Positions 10,961 to 23,888 of a DNA stretch of 64,000 nt are shown here, in pieces. This stretch comes from Semisulcospira habei. Taxonomy: Eukaryota; Mollusca; Gastropoda; Semisulcospiridae. Numbering within the stretch: position 1 is the stretch's first letter; every line of letters starts with the position of its first letter. The notes under the pieces were generated by a model, which was not told the DNA's origin, searched no databases, and was given only the letters and a program-made list of their open reading frames with translations. Made by a program: the position numbers and the translations under genes. The stretch covers positions 169,185,528 to 169,249,527 of the forward strand of contig BTPG01000002.1 of the NCBI GenBank assembly GCA_036245525.1, in the 5' to 3' direction.

Positions 10961-13216
10961 GCCCGGTGACTCTGACTCTGCCACAGAGAAGTGGGAACCC
11001 TGCAGGACACCATGCATCGCACAGCCTTGGCCACCTTTGGGAAGAGGACCTCAAAGACACAAGACGGGTACTAGGCCAAGTCGACTGAGATGTCCCCCAT
11101 CATCGTAGCCAAGCGAACTGCCCTTGCTGAGTACAAACGGTCGCCCAGCAAAAAGAAGCTGCAGGCTCTCAGGGCTGCCAGGAGCAAGGACAAACAGACT
11201 GCCAGGCGCTGCGCACAACGAGTACTGGACGGAGCTCAGTGAGAACATCCAGATTGCTGTCGTTACAGGTAACATCAGAGGAATGTACGACGGCATTAAG
11301 AAGGCATTAGGACCAACTCAAAACAAGACGGCCCCCACCCCCACCCCCCCCCCCTCAAATCCTCCACCGGGGAAGTTATTCCAGACAAAGGTCAGCAGCT
11401 GGAGAGATGGGTGGAACACTATTTGGACCTCTACTCCAGACAGAACGTCGTGACCCCATCAGCTCTTGACGCCATCGAGTGCCTGCCTGTAATAGATGAG
11501 CTAGATGCAGTGCCAACAGTAGAGGAGCTCAGCAAAGCCATTGGCAGCTTGGCTTCAGTGCAAAGCCCCAGGCAATGATGGTATCCCCCCGGATTTGATC
11601 AAGAACTGCAAGGCCACCCTCCTTTTCCCCCTGCATGAGGTCCTACTCCAGTGCTGGCAGGAAGGAGAGGTACCACAAGACATGAGGGATGCCAAGATCA
11701 CCACTCTCTACAAGAGACATCTCCCTTCTCAGCATTGTCGGCAAAGTCTTTGCCCAGGTCATCTTGATCCGTTTGCAGAAGCTGGCAGAGCGTGTCTATC
11801 CCGAGTCACAGTGTGGCTTCCGAGCTGAGCCGACATGACATGGTCTTCTCCTTCCGTCAACTCCAGGAGAAGTGCAGGGAACAACACATGCCTCTGTATG
11901 TCACTTTTATTGACCTCACCAAAACCTTCGACCTGGTCAGTAGAGACGGTCTGTTCAAGATCCTCTCAAAGATTGGATGCCCACACAAACTGCAAAGTAT
12001 GATAGACTCCTTCCACATCAACATGAAAGGGGACAGTGCATTCAACGGCAGCACATCTGAACCCTTTGACAGATGCAGTGGAGTCAAACAAGGCTGCGTT
12101 CTGACCCATACTCTCTTTGGATCCTCTTCGCTGTCCTGCTCAAGCGTGCCTTTGGTAATGCAACAGAAGGAATCTACCTGCGAACCAGATCAGATGGCAG
12201 GCTTTTCAAGCTTGCCCGCTTCAAAGCCAAGACAAGGATACGCGAAGCCCTCATCTACCCAGCAGGAACTGCAGTCACTGATGGACCGATTCTCCCAGGC
12301 TTGCAAGGACTTCGGACTGACTATCAGTCTAAAGAAGACGAACGTCCTGGGACAGGACACAGAGACACCGCCATTCATCACCATTGACAACTACGAGCTC
12401 GACGTCGTCGACCAGATCACGTACCTTAGCCTCTCTCTGGACATCGAGATCGACAAGAGGATCGAGAAGGTTGCTGCAATTCTTGCACGCCTCACAACTC
12501 GAGTGTGGACAAATCCCAAGCTGACTGTGAAAACAAAGATGGTTGTGTACAACGCCTGCGTCATCAGCACACTGCAATACGGCAGTGAGACATGGACCAC
12601 ATATGCTAGACAGGAGAGAAGACTCAACACCTTCCACCTGAGAAGCATCCGCCGTATTCTCGGCATATCTTGGCAAGATAGAGTGACCAACACCGAAGTA
12701 CTGTACCGCGCTGGCCTTTCCAGTATGTACACCCTACTCAGACAACGCAGGCTGCGCTGACTCGGCCACGTTCACCGCATGGAAAATGGCCGCATCCCAA
12801 AAGACATCCTCTACGGAGGACTGGCAGCTGGGAGAAAAAAACACTGGACGCCCCAAGCTACGATTTGTAGATGTCTGCAAGAGGGACATGAAAGCACTGG
12901 ACATTGACACTGGGTCCTGGGAACGCCTTTCGGATGACCGTGCAAAGTGTAGAAGTATCCTTCACCAACACCTCAAGTCAGGAGAAGAGAAGATGTCGAA
13001 AGCAGCAGCAGACAAGTGGGCACGCAGAAAGGAGTGCAACAACTCCATCAGACCAGCGACCACGCACATTTGTGATCTTTGCAGCAGGGACTGCCACTCC
13101 CGCATTGGCCTCTACAGTCGCAAAAGATGCTGCTCCAAATCCAGCTGAGCAGGCAATCAGATCAGAACAAATAGGATGAATTATCTATGGTCGATTCAGA
13201 CCGACAGAGGCCCATT
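10961..13216 (+). mobile_element. 5'-truncated non-LTR retrotransposon (LINE) with 14-bp target duplication
   Basis: TGTAAGTACTATAA occurs at 10947-10960 and again at 13217-13230, exactly bracketing the LINE. The insert starts inside the coding region upstream of reverse transcriptase (endonuclease lost) and ends after a short 3' UTR with no poly(A). 5' truncation with a variable-length duplication is the usual outcome of target-primed reverse transcription. Confidence 0.93.
11100..13148 (+). pseudogene. LINE ORF2 remnant: reverse transcriptase and C-terminal zinc finger
   Basis: The remnant runs through three frames. 11124-11453 and neighbouring frames give the linker (NIRGMYDGIKKALGPTQ), then GNDGIPPDLIK (from about 11569). 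The reverse transcriptase palm follows at 11792-12120 (YVTFIDLTKTFDLVSRDGL, GVKQGCVL). The frame changes near 12118 (TEGIYLRTRSDG), and near 12255 the reading passes from REALI straight into QELQSLMDRFSQACKDFGL. The FADD catalytic box expected between these is absent, so the enzyme is dead. The thumb and connection follow (LQYGSETWT, RRILGISWQDRVTNTEVLYRA), with a stop at 12758-12760. A third frame (12786-13148) carries GRPKLRFVDVCKRDMKALDI and a Cys/His finger (CDLCSRDCHSRIGLYSRKRCC region). The exact clade is not assigned. Confidence 0.9.
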
Positions 13217-13292
13217 TGTAAGTACTATAATGTAGCTTGCATATGGCAGTGTACAAATTTGAAGCTATTAGCCTCAGTATGATATGGGTTAA

Positions 13293-13528
13293 ATAAAACT
13301 GTGCCAAAAGCACAAAACCAAAACTGGAACAAATGTCCAACTTGCTTTATTTGGTAATGAAACTGATAATCTTATGTTTTATTTCTCGTCTATGCGGCCA
13401 CTTTAAAAAAAATTAATTGTTTAGTGAAAAAAAACAACAACTAATTAGACATTTAATAGCGCGCATATGAATCTAAATTGCAAACCCTTTGCCGCCTGTG
13501 ATCGCAAACTGTGTTCCTGAAATAGTTG
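13293..13528. other. Non-coding, nothing recognised
   Basis: AT-rich sequence with no long frame or repeat recognised. Confidence 0.5.
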
Positions 13529-13608
13529 TTAACTCATTCGAGATTGCCGCATCCGGATACGCGGCATAAAGCCGCGTATCCGGATGCGGCACTTCTCGAA
13601 TGAGTTAA
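13529..13608. mobile_element. HP-C micro-palindrome (72 bp plus TTAA copies)
   Basis: TTAA at 13529-13532 and 13605-13608 flanks a nearly perfect palindrome beginning CTCATTCGAGA with core CATCCGGATACGCGGC. The left and right copies of the CATCCGG/CCGGATG variant agree with each other. Confidence 0.85.
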
Positions 13609-13609
13609 T

Positions 13610-13770
13610 ACCACGCCAAAGAGTTCCAGCTGTCCAAACCATAGAGATAAAGTGGTTTCAGCAAGAGGCAACTGCGGGGGCTTATAAGGATCTATGCCTC
13701 CCGCAGCAGAATCGTGTTCACTATTTTCGGCAGCGAAGTGCTTACACGATAAGAACAATCCCTAGGTGTA
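13610..13770. mobile_element. Rearranged HP-B fragment
   Basis: Contains AGTGGTTTCAGCAAGAGGCA and GGGGGCTTATAAGGATCTAT with the hairpin centre missing, so only parts of each arm survive. Confidence 0.55.
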
Positions 13771-14187
13771 ACAATCCCTACGTGTGCTTACCGTTGTTTG
13801 GTTTAAGATAGCTATGATAGATTTCCGGTCCAGACAAAACTGCGTGTGTTAAATTAATCCAATCCTCCGCTTTTCCCCCTAAAAAAATGTTAAGGAAAAT
13901 GGGAGTAGACGAATCGTTGTCCTGAGAAAACGTGTCACATCCCAGGTCACCCAGTGCAAGGTAGGTGTGCACAGCACTCCCCCAGCCGGGGCGAGGTTGT
14001 CGTCTGCCCCTGTCACTTCAAAAAGTCACCCTGATCCATGTCCAGCAAAAGAAACCTCCCTAGGCAACATACACAGAGTCTCATGGGTTCCTGAAACAGC
14101 GAGGCGGCTACAGCAAACCCCTTCTTCTGCAAATACACAGATCTTGCGGAAGGAGAAGGGTTGTCGTTTGCTCTGCGCCAGGGTAAT
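13771..14187. other. Non-coding, nothing recognised
   Basis: No recognisable gene or repeat. Confidence 0.4.
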
Positions 14188-14227
14188 TTAACGCCTCTTG
14201 CAGGGCGTGTACGTCCTAAGGCGTTAA
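14188..14227. repeat. 32-base inverted repeat between two TTAA
   Basis: TTAACGCCT at 14188 is answered by AGGCGTTAA ending at 14227. It may be a minimal remnant of a TTAA element, or chance. Confidence 0.4.
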
Positions 14228-14554
14228 ATTATATTTAATATGAAATAGGGGCCCACTGTCGGAGGCTGGAGGATCATAACACATACGTCCGTGTCATGCC
14301 AAAAGGAGGAGGGCGTGGTATATTGAGCCAACGACTGTAACTAAAAAGAATGCCGTCTCATCTCATTTTACACACAGACGTTGTTTGCTGCGGACAAACC
14401 GGCATTACTCTTCCCGTGAAAAAAAAAAAAGCCCGCGTCCGCTTTTTTTCCGAAACTCTGTCATCACTTGCAAAAATATCACGCGCTCCCAATAAAGGAG
14501 CAGTTTCCACAGGAAAAGACGTGGCGTGGGTTCTCGAGCCCGGTTTTCCGCCAC

Positions 14555-14740
14555 GCGTTTCTTTCACTGATAGCGTTGTCTGCTAGCTGTTTTGCACTCT
14601 ATCAGTGAAAGAAACACGTTTAGAAAGGGAAAGTACACCACAATTCATAATTGTGTTGTGAGTGGTCCTTCCTAAGCGTATTTGTTTGTTGGGGATTTCT
14701 TTGCATTTGTGCGCAGTCCTCTCTTTTGGTCTGATCGCTG
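14555..14740. mobile_element. HP-S element with inverted-repeat leader
   Basis: CGTTTCTTTCACTGATAG near 14556 pairs with CTATCAGTGAAAGAAACACG near 14600, leading into an HP-S arm pair (GAAAGTACACCACAATT / TTGTGTTGTGAGTGGTCC) and the trailing GCGCAGTCC segment. Confidence 0.55.
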
Positions 14741-15106
14741 TCAGTTGACATTGGAACAGCTCGTCACTCTAACTTCGTAGAAAGTAGGTCATTCAAGAAG
14801 CAAAATCACACGATCAATTGATTACAGTTAGTACAGATAATGAACTCTAGAGCTGGATGTTGTAGTAGGTTGCTGATGATGACGTTCCCAGCCCATGCAA
14901 AGTTCGGCAATATACAAATTCTGTTTTCTTGTGTGGTAGCAAAGCGGATGATAGTTATGCAAATTAGAAAAACGTGTCCATAATCTTTCAGCAAAGCCTA
15001 CAATAAACGAGGCATTTGGTTTATGAAAAAAACGCAAGTTCATTTTTATTTCCAAATAATGCCTTCGACAATCTAAACCACATGTGTGCATCTATTCGAC
15101 GCAGTT
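14741..15106. other. Non-coding, nothing recognised
   Basis: Short frames on both strands show no known domain. Confidence 0.4.
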
Positions 15107-15180
15107 TAATGATAATAATAATGATTGATTTTTATAGAGCGCTTGCCCTACAATAAGATTTTATCGTTTTGCAAATCAAG
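15107..15180 (-). mobile_element. 3' end of a LINE-type retroposon
   Basis: An (ATA)n run followed by TTTTTATAGAGCGCTTGCCC. Read on the minus strand this is a structured AGCGC..TATAAA 3' end with an (ATT)n tail, like the ends at 31500, 39813 and 42089. The body is absent. Confidence 0.5.
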
Positions 15181-15280
15181 GGGCGGGGTGGGGTGTTTAA
15201 GCCAAAGAAACAGGTTGGAACGAAACAAAGTTCTGCAATAAAATCATACATGTGCACACGCACGCGTTCGCACGCGCGCA

Positions 15281-15296
<16 letters not shown>

Positions 15297-15311
<15 letters not shown>

Positions 15312-15400
15312 GCACACACACACACACACACGCACACACACACACACACGCACACACACACACACGCACACACACACACGCACACACAGTTGACACACGC

Positions 15401-15437
<37 letters not shown>

Positions 15438-15758
15438 ATCACACACACACACACCATCACACACACACACCATCACACACACACACACCATCACACACAC
15501 ACACACCATCACACACACCATCACACACACACCATCACACACACACACCATCACACACACACACACACCATCACACACACACACCATCACACACACACAC
15601 GATCACACACACACACACCATCACACACACACACACCATCACACACACACACACACCATCACACACACACACACACCATCACACACACACACCATCACAC
15701 ACACACACACACACACACACCATCACACACACACACACCATCACACACACACACACAC
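15297..15758. repeat. Compound (CA)n / CACCATCA tandem repeat
   Basis: CA dinucleotides with CG-interrupted stretches (15250-15415), then about 20 spacings of CCATCA separated by short CA runs. The long His/Thr frame is only the translated repeat. Confidence 0.92.
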
Positions 15759-15806
15759 GGTTGGAGGACAGATTTGGAGTACTGACTGACATCATCGGTA
15801 CGTTAA

Positions 15807-16335
15807 AGGTCCGGGTTCAGCAATTAGTCAGTAGAGGACATCGAAAAAAAAATTTCAAAGTCCCTACCTGACACAGAAAGTGCAACCCTGATAGGGCCCC
15901 GTGTGATAGGATCCCCGAGCACGCACGTTACTATAGCTGCTGTAGAGTGTCAGACGTCCTTGACGGCTGTCACAGTTCACGAAAACAGGTATACACCATC
16001 CAGCTGCCTAAGGTCACTTCCAGTTGCATCTGTCCGTGCGCGGTAACATCCAATTCCCGTGCAACTACGACTGAAAAATATCCAACTTTCATTTTGCCGC
16101 ACTGGTGAAGCCTGCACCGAGCCGCGACGTCCAGAGCGTCCAAAAAAGGTCCAGCGAATGGTGGCGGTAAGTCCAACATCATATGGTGTGGTCTTTTCAC
16201 TTTTTGTGGTACAAATATTACTTTTGTTGGTAAGTATATTTCCAACAACAACAAACACCTATGCGCGTGTAGCTGACGTCGTGTTTACAAAGGGAAGGTA
16301 CTCGTAAATATGTATTATCAGGGGACACCACTCTA
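15807..16335. repeat. Left terminal inverted repeat of the 7.5-kb transposon
   Basis: It pairs with 22735-23262 read backwards. Landmarks: GTCCCTACCTGAC, CTGTCACAGTTC and GGAATTGGATG-type stretches. A splice-donor-like GGCG|GTAAGT occurs near 16165 and may begin the transposase transcript. Confidence 0.85.
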
Positions 16336-17029
16336 ATGACCACTTCCTTGTCAACAACAAGAAGCCCTAGCGATCGTAATGTTATGTGTGTTCTGGTGTA
16401 CAGGACACTAATTTCGGGGGAAATGATGACTGAGGAAATAACAGCAGACGACAGTGGTGAGAAGTAGGCAGAATACATCGATGAACAAGACGAAGAATAG
16501 ATTGGAAATCTTAGCCTCACTGTTCGTCTCTTCTGTAGTTACTATATATACGTCACTATAGTAACAGCCTGAAACTTTGTTTTTAAATTTCTCTCCTTTA
16601 TAAATAAGTGTAATAGTTTCTGGGCAATTTTCTATTACACATATTTGTGTTATATACATAATGAAATATGCGATATATTCTGAGCTCTGGTCTGATGTAC
16701 ATTTAGAAGTTTCCACTTTTAGTTGCGATTTGTTTTGGGGGTTCGTGGTGGTTGTCAAGTTTTTGTGTAAATATCTTCAGAACGCCACGCCATTTTCTAG
16801 TACAAGACCCGTGTGTGCATTACATAACTATACAAATACCAGTCATTTGATTCTTTTTCAGTGCCACACCAAATGAGCTCACAGAGCAGCAAGCAGCTAA
16901 TGTGTTATTTCTGTGGATACATTTGTGAAGCTAGTACAAAGTGAAGGTGCATCAGTAATGGAACAACGCCCAATCTCATCACAATACATAACAGATAATC
17001 GCAGTGGCAAGGTAAGTTGTGAACCTAAA

Positions 17030-17031
<2 letters not shown>

Positions 17032-17088
<57 letters not shown>
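17032..17088. repeat. (GT)n microsatellite
   Basis: Pure GT dinucleotides directly after the candidate splice donor at 17012. Confidence 0.95.
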
Positions 17089-17092
<4 letters not shown>

Positions 17093-17099
17093 CTTGGGA

Positions 17100-17275
17100 C
17101 AAAATGTACAGCTGGCTTATATTTAGAACAAAATATACAGCTGTCTGAATAGAATTAAATATACAGCTGTCTGAATAAAAAACAAAATATACCTGCAGTT
17201 GTCTGAACACAGACAAAATGTTCAGCTGTCTGAATGAAAACAAATGTACAGCTGCTCGCTGTATGAAAACAACAT
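17100..17275. repeat. Short tandem repeat with ACAGCTG(T/C)
   Basis: Five or six copies of an approximately 30-base unit containing ATACAGCTGTCTGAAT with variable spacing, within the transposon's first long intron. Confidence 0.65.
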
Positions 17276-19527
17276 CAGCAATTGTCTGGATGAGAATATA
17301 ATCAACAGGTCTAGGTAAGGATAAAATAATTATACCACTATAATCAACCTAAAATATATTTGTTCACAAAATAACAGCACATTTCAGTGTGATGAAATAG
17401 AGCAATACATGTATGTGCATAATTCATTATGAAACTCACAATCAGGTATATAAGTGGTCTATTGTAAGTTGGCTTGCCACTGATACAATGTATTTCTCAT
17501 ATTTTCCTGAAACCACAAGCTTATGAACAGGAGAAATATGAGTGACAAAAACTTATAATATCATTCTTGTATACCAAAATATTTTATTGCTAGTTTTTCT
17601 GTGAATCATGTAAATACATGTATGTATATATTGCTCCATATCATAACACTCAAATGTGCTGCTATTTTGTGACTAAGCCATTTTTAGAAAGCCACACGTA
17701 CATGCGTATGTGCACACATGCCTATTTTCTGTATTTATTTCTTTTTCAACAGGTTTTGTCCATCCATGACTGTGTTTATGGTTTGTTTCTAGACAGCAGG
17801 GCTGTCACAAGGTCAGGTGACTTGAAACTGGTGAATGCACAGCATGGCATCGAGTTTCTGAAGACAGCAAGACCTGTCCGATAAGTTGTCACCGACAGAG
17901 TTCTACTGTAATCTCCTGCTACTTTCAGGTAATTATCAGTTTGGTGGCATTTGATTTTGAAGTATGGTACACCCGTGCGCTTGCACAAAATCATTTTTGT
18001 TTGTAAAAGTGTTATCACATCACACATAAAGTAGCTTATAGTGTCCTGGAAATATTGCTGTCACAACACTAAGTTATGATTTACATATGACTGCTACCTC
18101 CACACTGTAAGTATATTTACAAGTTGACAGTAAACATTATTATCATGGTGCCATGGTGGTTTTTCTCCCAAGTCTTCATAACAGCTAGTGCTAGCTACCG
18201 GTCAGTTTGCCACTCTGTAATGCATGTATCTTTTTTCCAGTATGAAATAGATTTGTATATTATTACTGACTTGATCGCAGCCACTGAAACATCTGGATCA
18301 TTACTTTGATGTGTGGCACAAAGGCAAGCGAATTGCATAAAAGGTTTGAGTTGAGCTGTGTGTTTACATGGAGGATTATATCCTTGAGTGTATGCAGAAC
18401 AAAAACACACGAAACTGTCCTGTCATCGAAATAACCTACTCAGTATAAACTGCTGCTGGTACATTTTCACTTTTGTGCTTTTTTTACTTTCAGGTTTTGC
18501 TTTATCTATTATATTGGCCATCTGTTTTCAGTTTCTTTGCTGCTGCCAAAGGCTAAACACCACTTGAAACAAGGGATAAAGCCTGTTATCAACCATCACC
18601 ACACATTACGAGTGTCCTTGCCAGGCATGATCAAGGTATCATGTCTTATTTATGCACTTATTTTGACTTAGAGTTTAGATATGTTTCAGTCTCATCATTG
18701 AGTGTTTTGAGTGTTAGTCAAGGGGATGTATCTATGTGGCTGAAAATGAAATGGCCCCCCCAAAAACTTTCATTGGCTACAAAGGCTACACAATGCGCAA
18801 CAGGCTTACCATCCTTGACTTCAACCACCAAGTATGCAAGCAGTATACCAAGATTAGCAACAGGCACTCTGTGGCATACCAGGTAGCACAGCAGAAATAT
18901 GCATAGTACATGTATGTTACACACTTGTGCAATTTCTGGTACAAGTGCAGTATTGTACATGTCATTTTCAGTATCATTACAGTACATGTATTTGTAGAAA
19001 TATACTATTTAGGATTGTGACACTGACCATGAAAACTAATTCTTTCTTATGGCAAGTCAGGTGCAGAATTCCTGTTCATGTGCACTGTTTACAGTATGTA
19101 GTTATAACAAGGATGAAAAATGAAAGCAGACATGTATGCAATTTATGAAGAAGAATGTCCAAATGTATTGAAAACAAAAAATGTCCAACATTTTGCTTTT
19201 ACATTCAACTTTAATACTTTCTTGTATAGAGAGTACAAAGTGCACAATATGGAGTATATATTACATGCATGTGTCCATTTATTCATGTCCCAACTACTTG
19301 TACAAACAGATGTAAACAATCTCCATGACAGAAAGTAAATTTTAAAAGTTAATGAAAATGTTCTCTTCATTCTGTTTTTTCTCATCAAGGAATGTGCTCC
19401 GTGGCCTTGTATCCCCAATGCCTCACTGATGAGAAGCTCTCCAGTTTGTTACATTACCTACGCAGTACAGATGACAAGATTGAGCGACGAGTGGATGTGG
19501 TTTTTCAGCAGAAGTAAAGACTTGGAG

Positions 19528-20724
<1,197 letters not shown>

Positions 20725-20974
20725 TGCATGTGTACCCGCCCCCTCCAGCCCCCCCCCCCCCCTCTCCCTCACTTACCAAAACACAGTGACCAAGTTTGAA
20801 TGACAGCATCATAAGCAAAATATACCATGCATATAATTCAATGACATCACTGAAATTGTTTCTTTATAATTAAAATGGTTGTCTCTGTTCTGTTTGTGTT
20901 TTTGCCTCATGTATTATTACAGTTATATATGGTGCAGGAAGTAAAAGTGCACATGTATGTTGTTCTGTAGAGAA

Positions 20975-21145
20975 GAACCCTATGAGGAAAGAACGTCGCT
21001 TAGAAATGACAGTTACAACACAATTTATTACTAGATAATATGAATAAAATTGTGTTGTAGCTGTCTTTTCTAAGCGTCTTTCTTTTTTTCGTTGAGTTCG
21101 TCTCTGCATTACACACGCTTCGCAGTCACCATTTTGATCTGGACT
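20975..21145. mobile_element. HP-S element nested in the 7.5-kb transposon
   Basis: GTCGCTTAGAAATGACAGTT / ACACAATTTATTA on the left and AATTGTGTTGTAGCTGTC / TTTTCTAAGCGTC on the right, then ACACGCTTCGCAGTCACC. Confidence 0.7.
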
Positions 21146-22470
21146 ATGTGGTTCTGTAGGGTACATAGACTACTTGGTCTTGTTGAGGATAGACATACTC
21201 ATTTCATAAAAAAAATCAGCTGTATTTTTAGGAATTATGACAATCATGGTAATTGTGTTTTATTTATGTATACACTTATTGATGTAAACCTGCCTGTCCC
21301 GGATTGGCCTCCGCAGCCACGAAAATGCCTGCAGACGACGTGGGCAAGCCCTATAGAATCTTCGTTCGTGAAGTCAAGCCAAGAGACACTTATTGATGTA
21401 CTTGACGATTTTGGTAAACTCATAAGAGAAGCCTCACAATGAAAGGCATTTTTAACAGTTTCACTCAGTACAGATATAAACAAATAAACCATACGTTGAA
21501 GTGTATTTGAAAACAATGTTTTTGTCACAAAATGAAGATCAAGTGAGATATACCTCTTGCTGTTGTGAACTGATATATTTCCTTGATATTTATTTTTGCG
21601 GGTTGAGTCATTTCAGTTTTCTGATAGAGAACATTGCTATATGGAGTAATCAGAAATAAATCCCACATGGTTTGCTGTCAGTGCAAACATAGATAAACTA
21701 TGAATGAAATATATTGTGGTTAGAATACCAATTACATAATATATATATATCTGTTTCCTAACATTTATTTCATATCTCATAACCATAGCACGAGGTGAAA
21801 GAAACCTAATGCTCCAGCCGAAGGGGTGCATGCCTGCATGATGCCAGCTTGCTTTCATCTGCTTCCTAAAGTCAATCGGGCAGGGGGGGGGGGGGGGGGG
21901 GAAGAATTCGCACAACCCCCCAAAAATGGAAAAATTAGTAACATTTAAATTAATTTGGGTCGAGGGCATAAACAGACATAATTATATGGTCTTGTCAAAA
22001 TAATGTATACATTATTGGTATGGCGAAGGCCGGAACCATCTGCTGCGGCCCTGTATCTAATTATTTTGAAACTTGCCTCTCGTTTGCTCGTGCACCCTTT
22101 AGCTTGTAGTTGGTGTATCGGTGTTTGCTGTCAGGCACCTGCATGAGGTATGCATTGGGCAGGGTGCATTGCGTGTGCATAGACAGCAGTTGGTCTGGGG
22201 AGAAAATATTATCACTGAACTCATCAAGTTTGCAGACGGTAATTATCTTTTGTGATACAAAAAAAAAAAAAAAAAAAAACAAGATGAGAAGTAAACGACA
22301 AAGCAAAATATTACCTAGTGCTTAGATTCTTATAATGGAATCAAATTTTATGTCCGTGTAACACACACGAACAGGCACAATCACATCAATGGGTGACCGT
22401 CTTCACTCCTAGAAGCTGATTCAGCTTTTCAAAATCCCGAAAAGCTGAATTTCAGCTGTTTGGTTCAGAC
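21146..22470. other. Transposon interior with G and A runs
   Basis: Contains a G run at 21883-21901 and an A run at 22260-22279. No exon was supported. Confidence 0.4.
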
Positions 22471-22600
22471 AGAACAGGCCTTCAGCCAGCCTGTTCCAAA
22501 TGCAAAAGTCATACATTCTCATGAGCCCCTGCATCCGCAGGAGCTCATGGGAATGTATATCGCTTGCTGGCCATGGATTTATGGGGCATATTTATGTCCC
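22471..22600. mobile_element. HP-B palindrome nested in the transposon
   Basis: The hairpin at 22508-22562 has ACATTCTCATGAGC on the left and GAGCTCATGGGAATGT on the right. The ACATTC/GAATGT difference from the family form is present in both arms. Confidence 0.65.
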
Positions 22601-22734
22601 GTTTACATTCATTTCATATTCTCGCACTGTCACCCATGCACATCACATTGTTGCATGATGACCTGTAAATTATCTCCCAGGCTTTTGTGAAAAATAAAAT
22701 CGTTTTGAGGTGGGCGTTTGCGCGTTGCTTAGCA

Positions 22735-23262
22735 CGGGAGTGCTGTCCCTTACACAAACATTATCTAGTAGCTTCCCTTCGTAAAAATGGCGACTACCAT
22801 AAAGACTTGTTGTTTGCAAACGCTTTCGAGGAAACCTTGTTTTGGATAAATGCGAGGACATAAGAAATGAGAAGACCACGATATAGCATGTTCGACGTAC
22901 CGTCACCATTCCCTGGGCCATTTTTGGACGCTGTGGACGTCGCTCAGTGCTTCCCAGTACCGGCCCAGAAGTGAAAGTTGGATAGTCATCTTTCGTTGTT
23001 GTTGCACGAGAATTGTGGGTGTTACCGTGTACGGACAGATGCAACTGGAAGTGACCTTTGGCAGCTGAGTGGCGTATACCTGTTTGCATGAACTGTGACA
23101 GCCGTCAAGGACGTCTGACACTCTACAGCAGCTATAGTAACGTGAATGTTCGGGGATCCCATCTGATGAGGCCCTGTCAGGGTTGCACTTCAAGTCAGGT
23201 AGGGACTTCGAATTTTTTTTTCGCTGTCCTCACTGAACTGACTAATTGCTGAACCAGGACCT
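22735..23262. repeat. Right terminal inverted repeat of the 7.5-kb transposon
   Basis: Reverse complement of 15807-16335. It carries a 139-codon minus-strand frame (22670-23089) that partly mirrors a frame in the left repeat, but no domain was recognised. Confidence 0.85.
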
Positions 23263-23460
23263 TTAAGCCGTTCACTACCGAGACCAAACTGAATACCACC
23301 CAAGGCTGACAAAGTTTGCAAGAACACAGTCAGTGCCAAATGGCAGGGGCGTGCCGCGTTCATGATACGCGGCTTTTTATCTATTATGCATAGCCATTAT
23401 TTTATAGAGTGCGATTGTACTTCATTCTGCCAAACGGCATCGTAAGCAACAGTCAAGGGG

Positions 23461-23658
23461 TTAACTCGTTTAACCCCACGGCCGCAATTCCTCAACTTTG
23501 GACGTTTTAACCAACGGCTCTGTGGGAGATAGATCGACCATGATAATTCAAGGGTAGTGCCAGATTAGCTTGGCGCCTTCAGGCGCCAAGCTAATCTGGC
23601 ACTATCCTTGAATTATCATGGTCAATCCATCTCATGCTGTCGGGGCTAAATGAGTTAA
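23461..23658. mobile_element. HP-A element, intact
   Basis: TTAA at 23461-23464 and 23655-23658. The hairpin at 23538-23626 has long arms differing at very few positions and is bordered by GATCGACCATGATAATTC. Confidence 0.85.
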
Positions 23659-23766
23659 ACAGGCAAGTAAAAATGAGTTTTCGCTTACAAAGAACGACTC
23701 CCAACAACGAACGAGAGCGAACGACTCACGGCGGAGACGCAGCGTGTGTTTAAGCACAGACGAATC

Positions 23767-23846
23767 TCCAAACATCTCCAAGAGGCATAGATCCCCATGA
23801 GCACCCCGGGGCTCATGAGGATCTTTGCCTCTGGGAGATGTTTGGA
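23767..23846. mobile_element. HP-B palindrome with variant stem base
   Basis: TCCAAACATCTCC on the left and GGGAGATGTTTGGA on the right replace the usual stem base, in both arms. The tip reads ATGAGCACCCCGGGGCTCAT. Confidence 0.75.
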
Positions 23847-23888
23847 GTGCTGTCGATGCTTATGAAGCAAGATGGGTCATCTTTCGTG

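Larger units (their letters stand above)
10799..13292. mobile_element. HP-A-related element split by a LINE insertion
   Basis: TTAA (10799-10802) plus CCCTTATCATTCGGAATAC starts the left half, and the hairpin sits at 10856-10922. The element breaks at 10960 and resumes at 13217, ending ATGGG-TTAA at 13289-13292. The right half is the reverse complement of the left part of the intact relative at 49585-49814, which shows that both pieces belonged to one element before the LINE arrived. Confidence 0.88.
16862..19527 (+). pseudogene. Decayed spliced transposase of the 7.5-kb element
   Basis: Candidate exons, each with AG before and GT after: 16862-17011 (CYFCGYICEAST, a Cys-pair motif), 17753-17928, 18241-18343, 18532-18635, ~18721-18882 and 19390-19527. 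In 18241-18343 one frame reads YEIDLYIITDL and the next LKHLDHYFDVWHKGKRIA before a TAA. Together these look like the second catalytic Asp (ITD) and the DxxH motif of several DDE superfamilies. Exon 18721-18882 reads VAENEMAPPKTF, then YKGYTMRNRLTILDFN, resembling the C-terminal region of the same transposase type. Upstream, an acidic frame from 16424 has two stops. Frame changes and stops mean no intact protein. Kolobok identity is by motif memory and unproven. Confidence 0.6.

Noticed and set aside
15132..15785. Long His/Thr and Val/Cys open frames on both strands
   Set aside because: They are translations of the (CA)n tract; the same applies to the frames at 2247-2592, 20575-20818, 37104-37697, 39831-40192, 40799-41104, 42087-42518, 50324-50661, 56626-57202 and 62979-63365.
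22670..23089. 139-codon minus-strand gene
   Set aside because: Lies inside the terminal inverted repeat, no domain recognised, and the matching frame in the other repeat is different in length.
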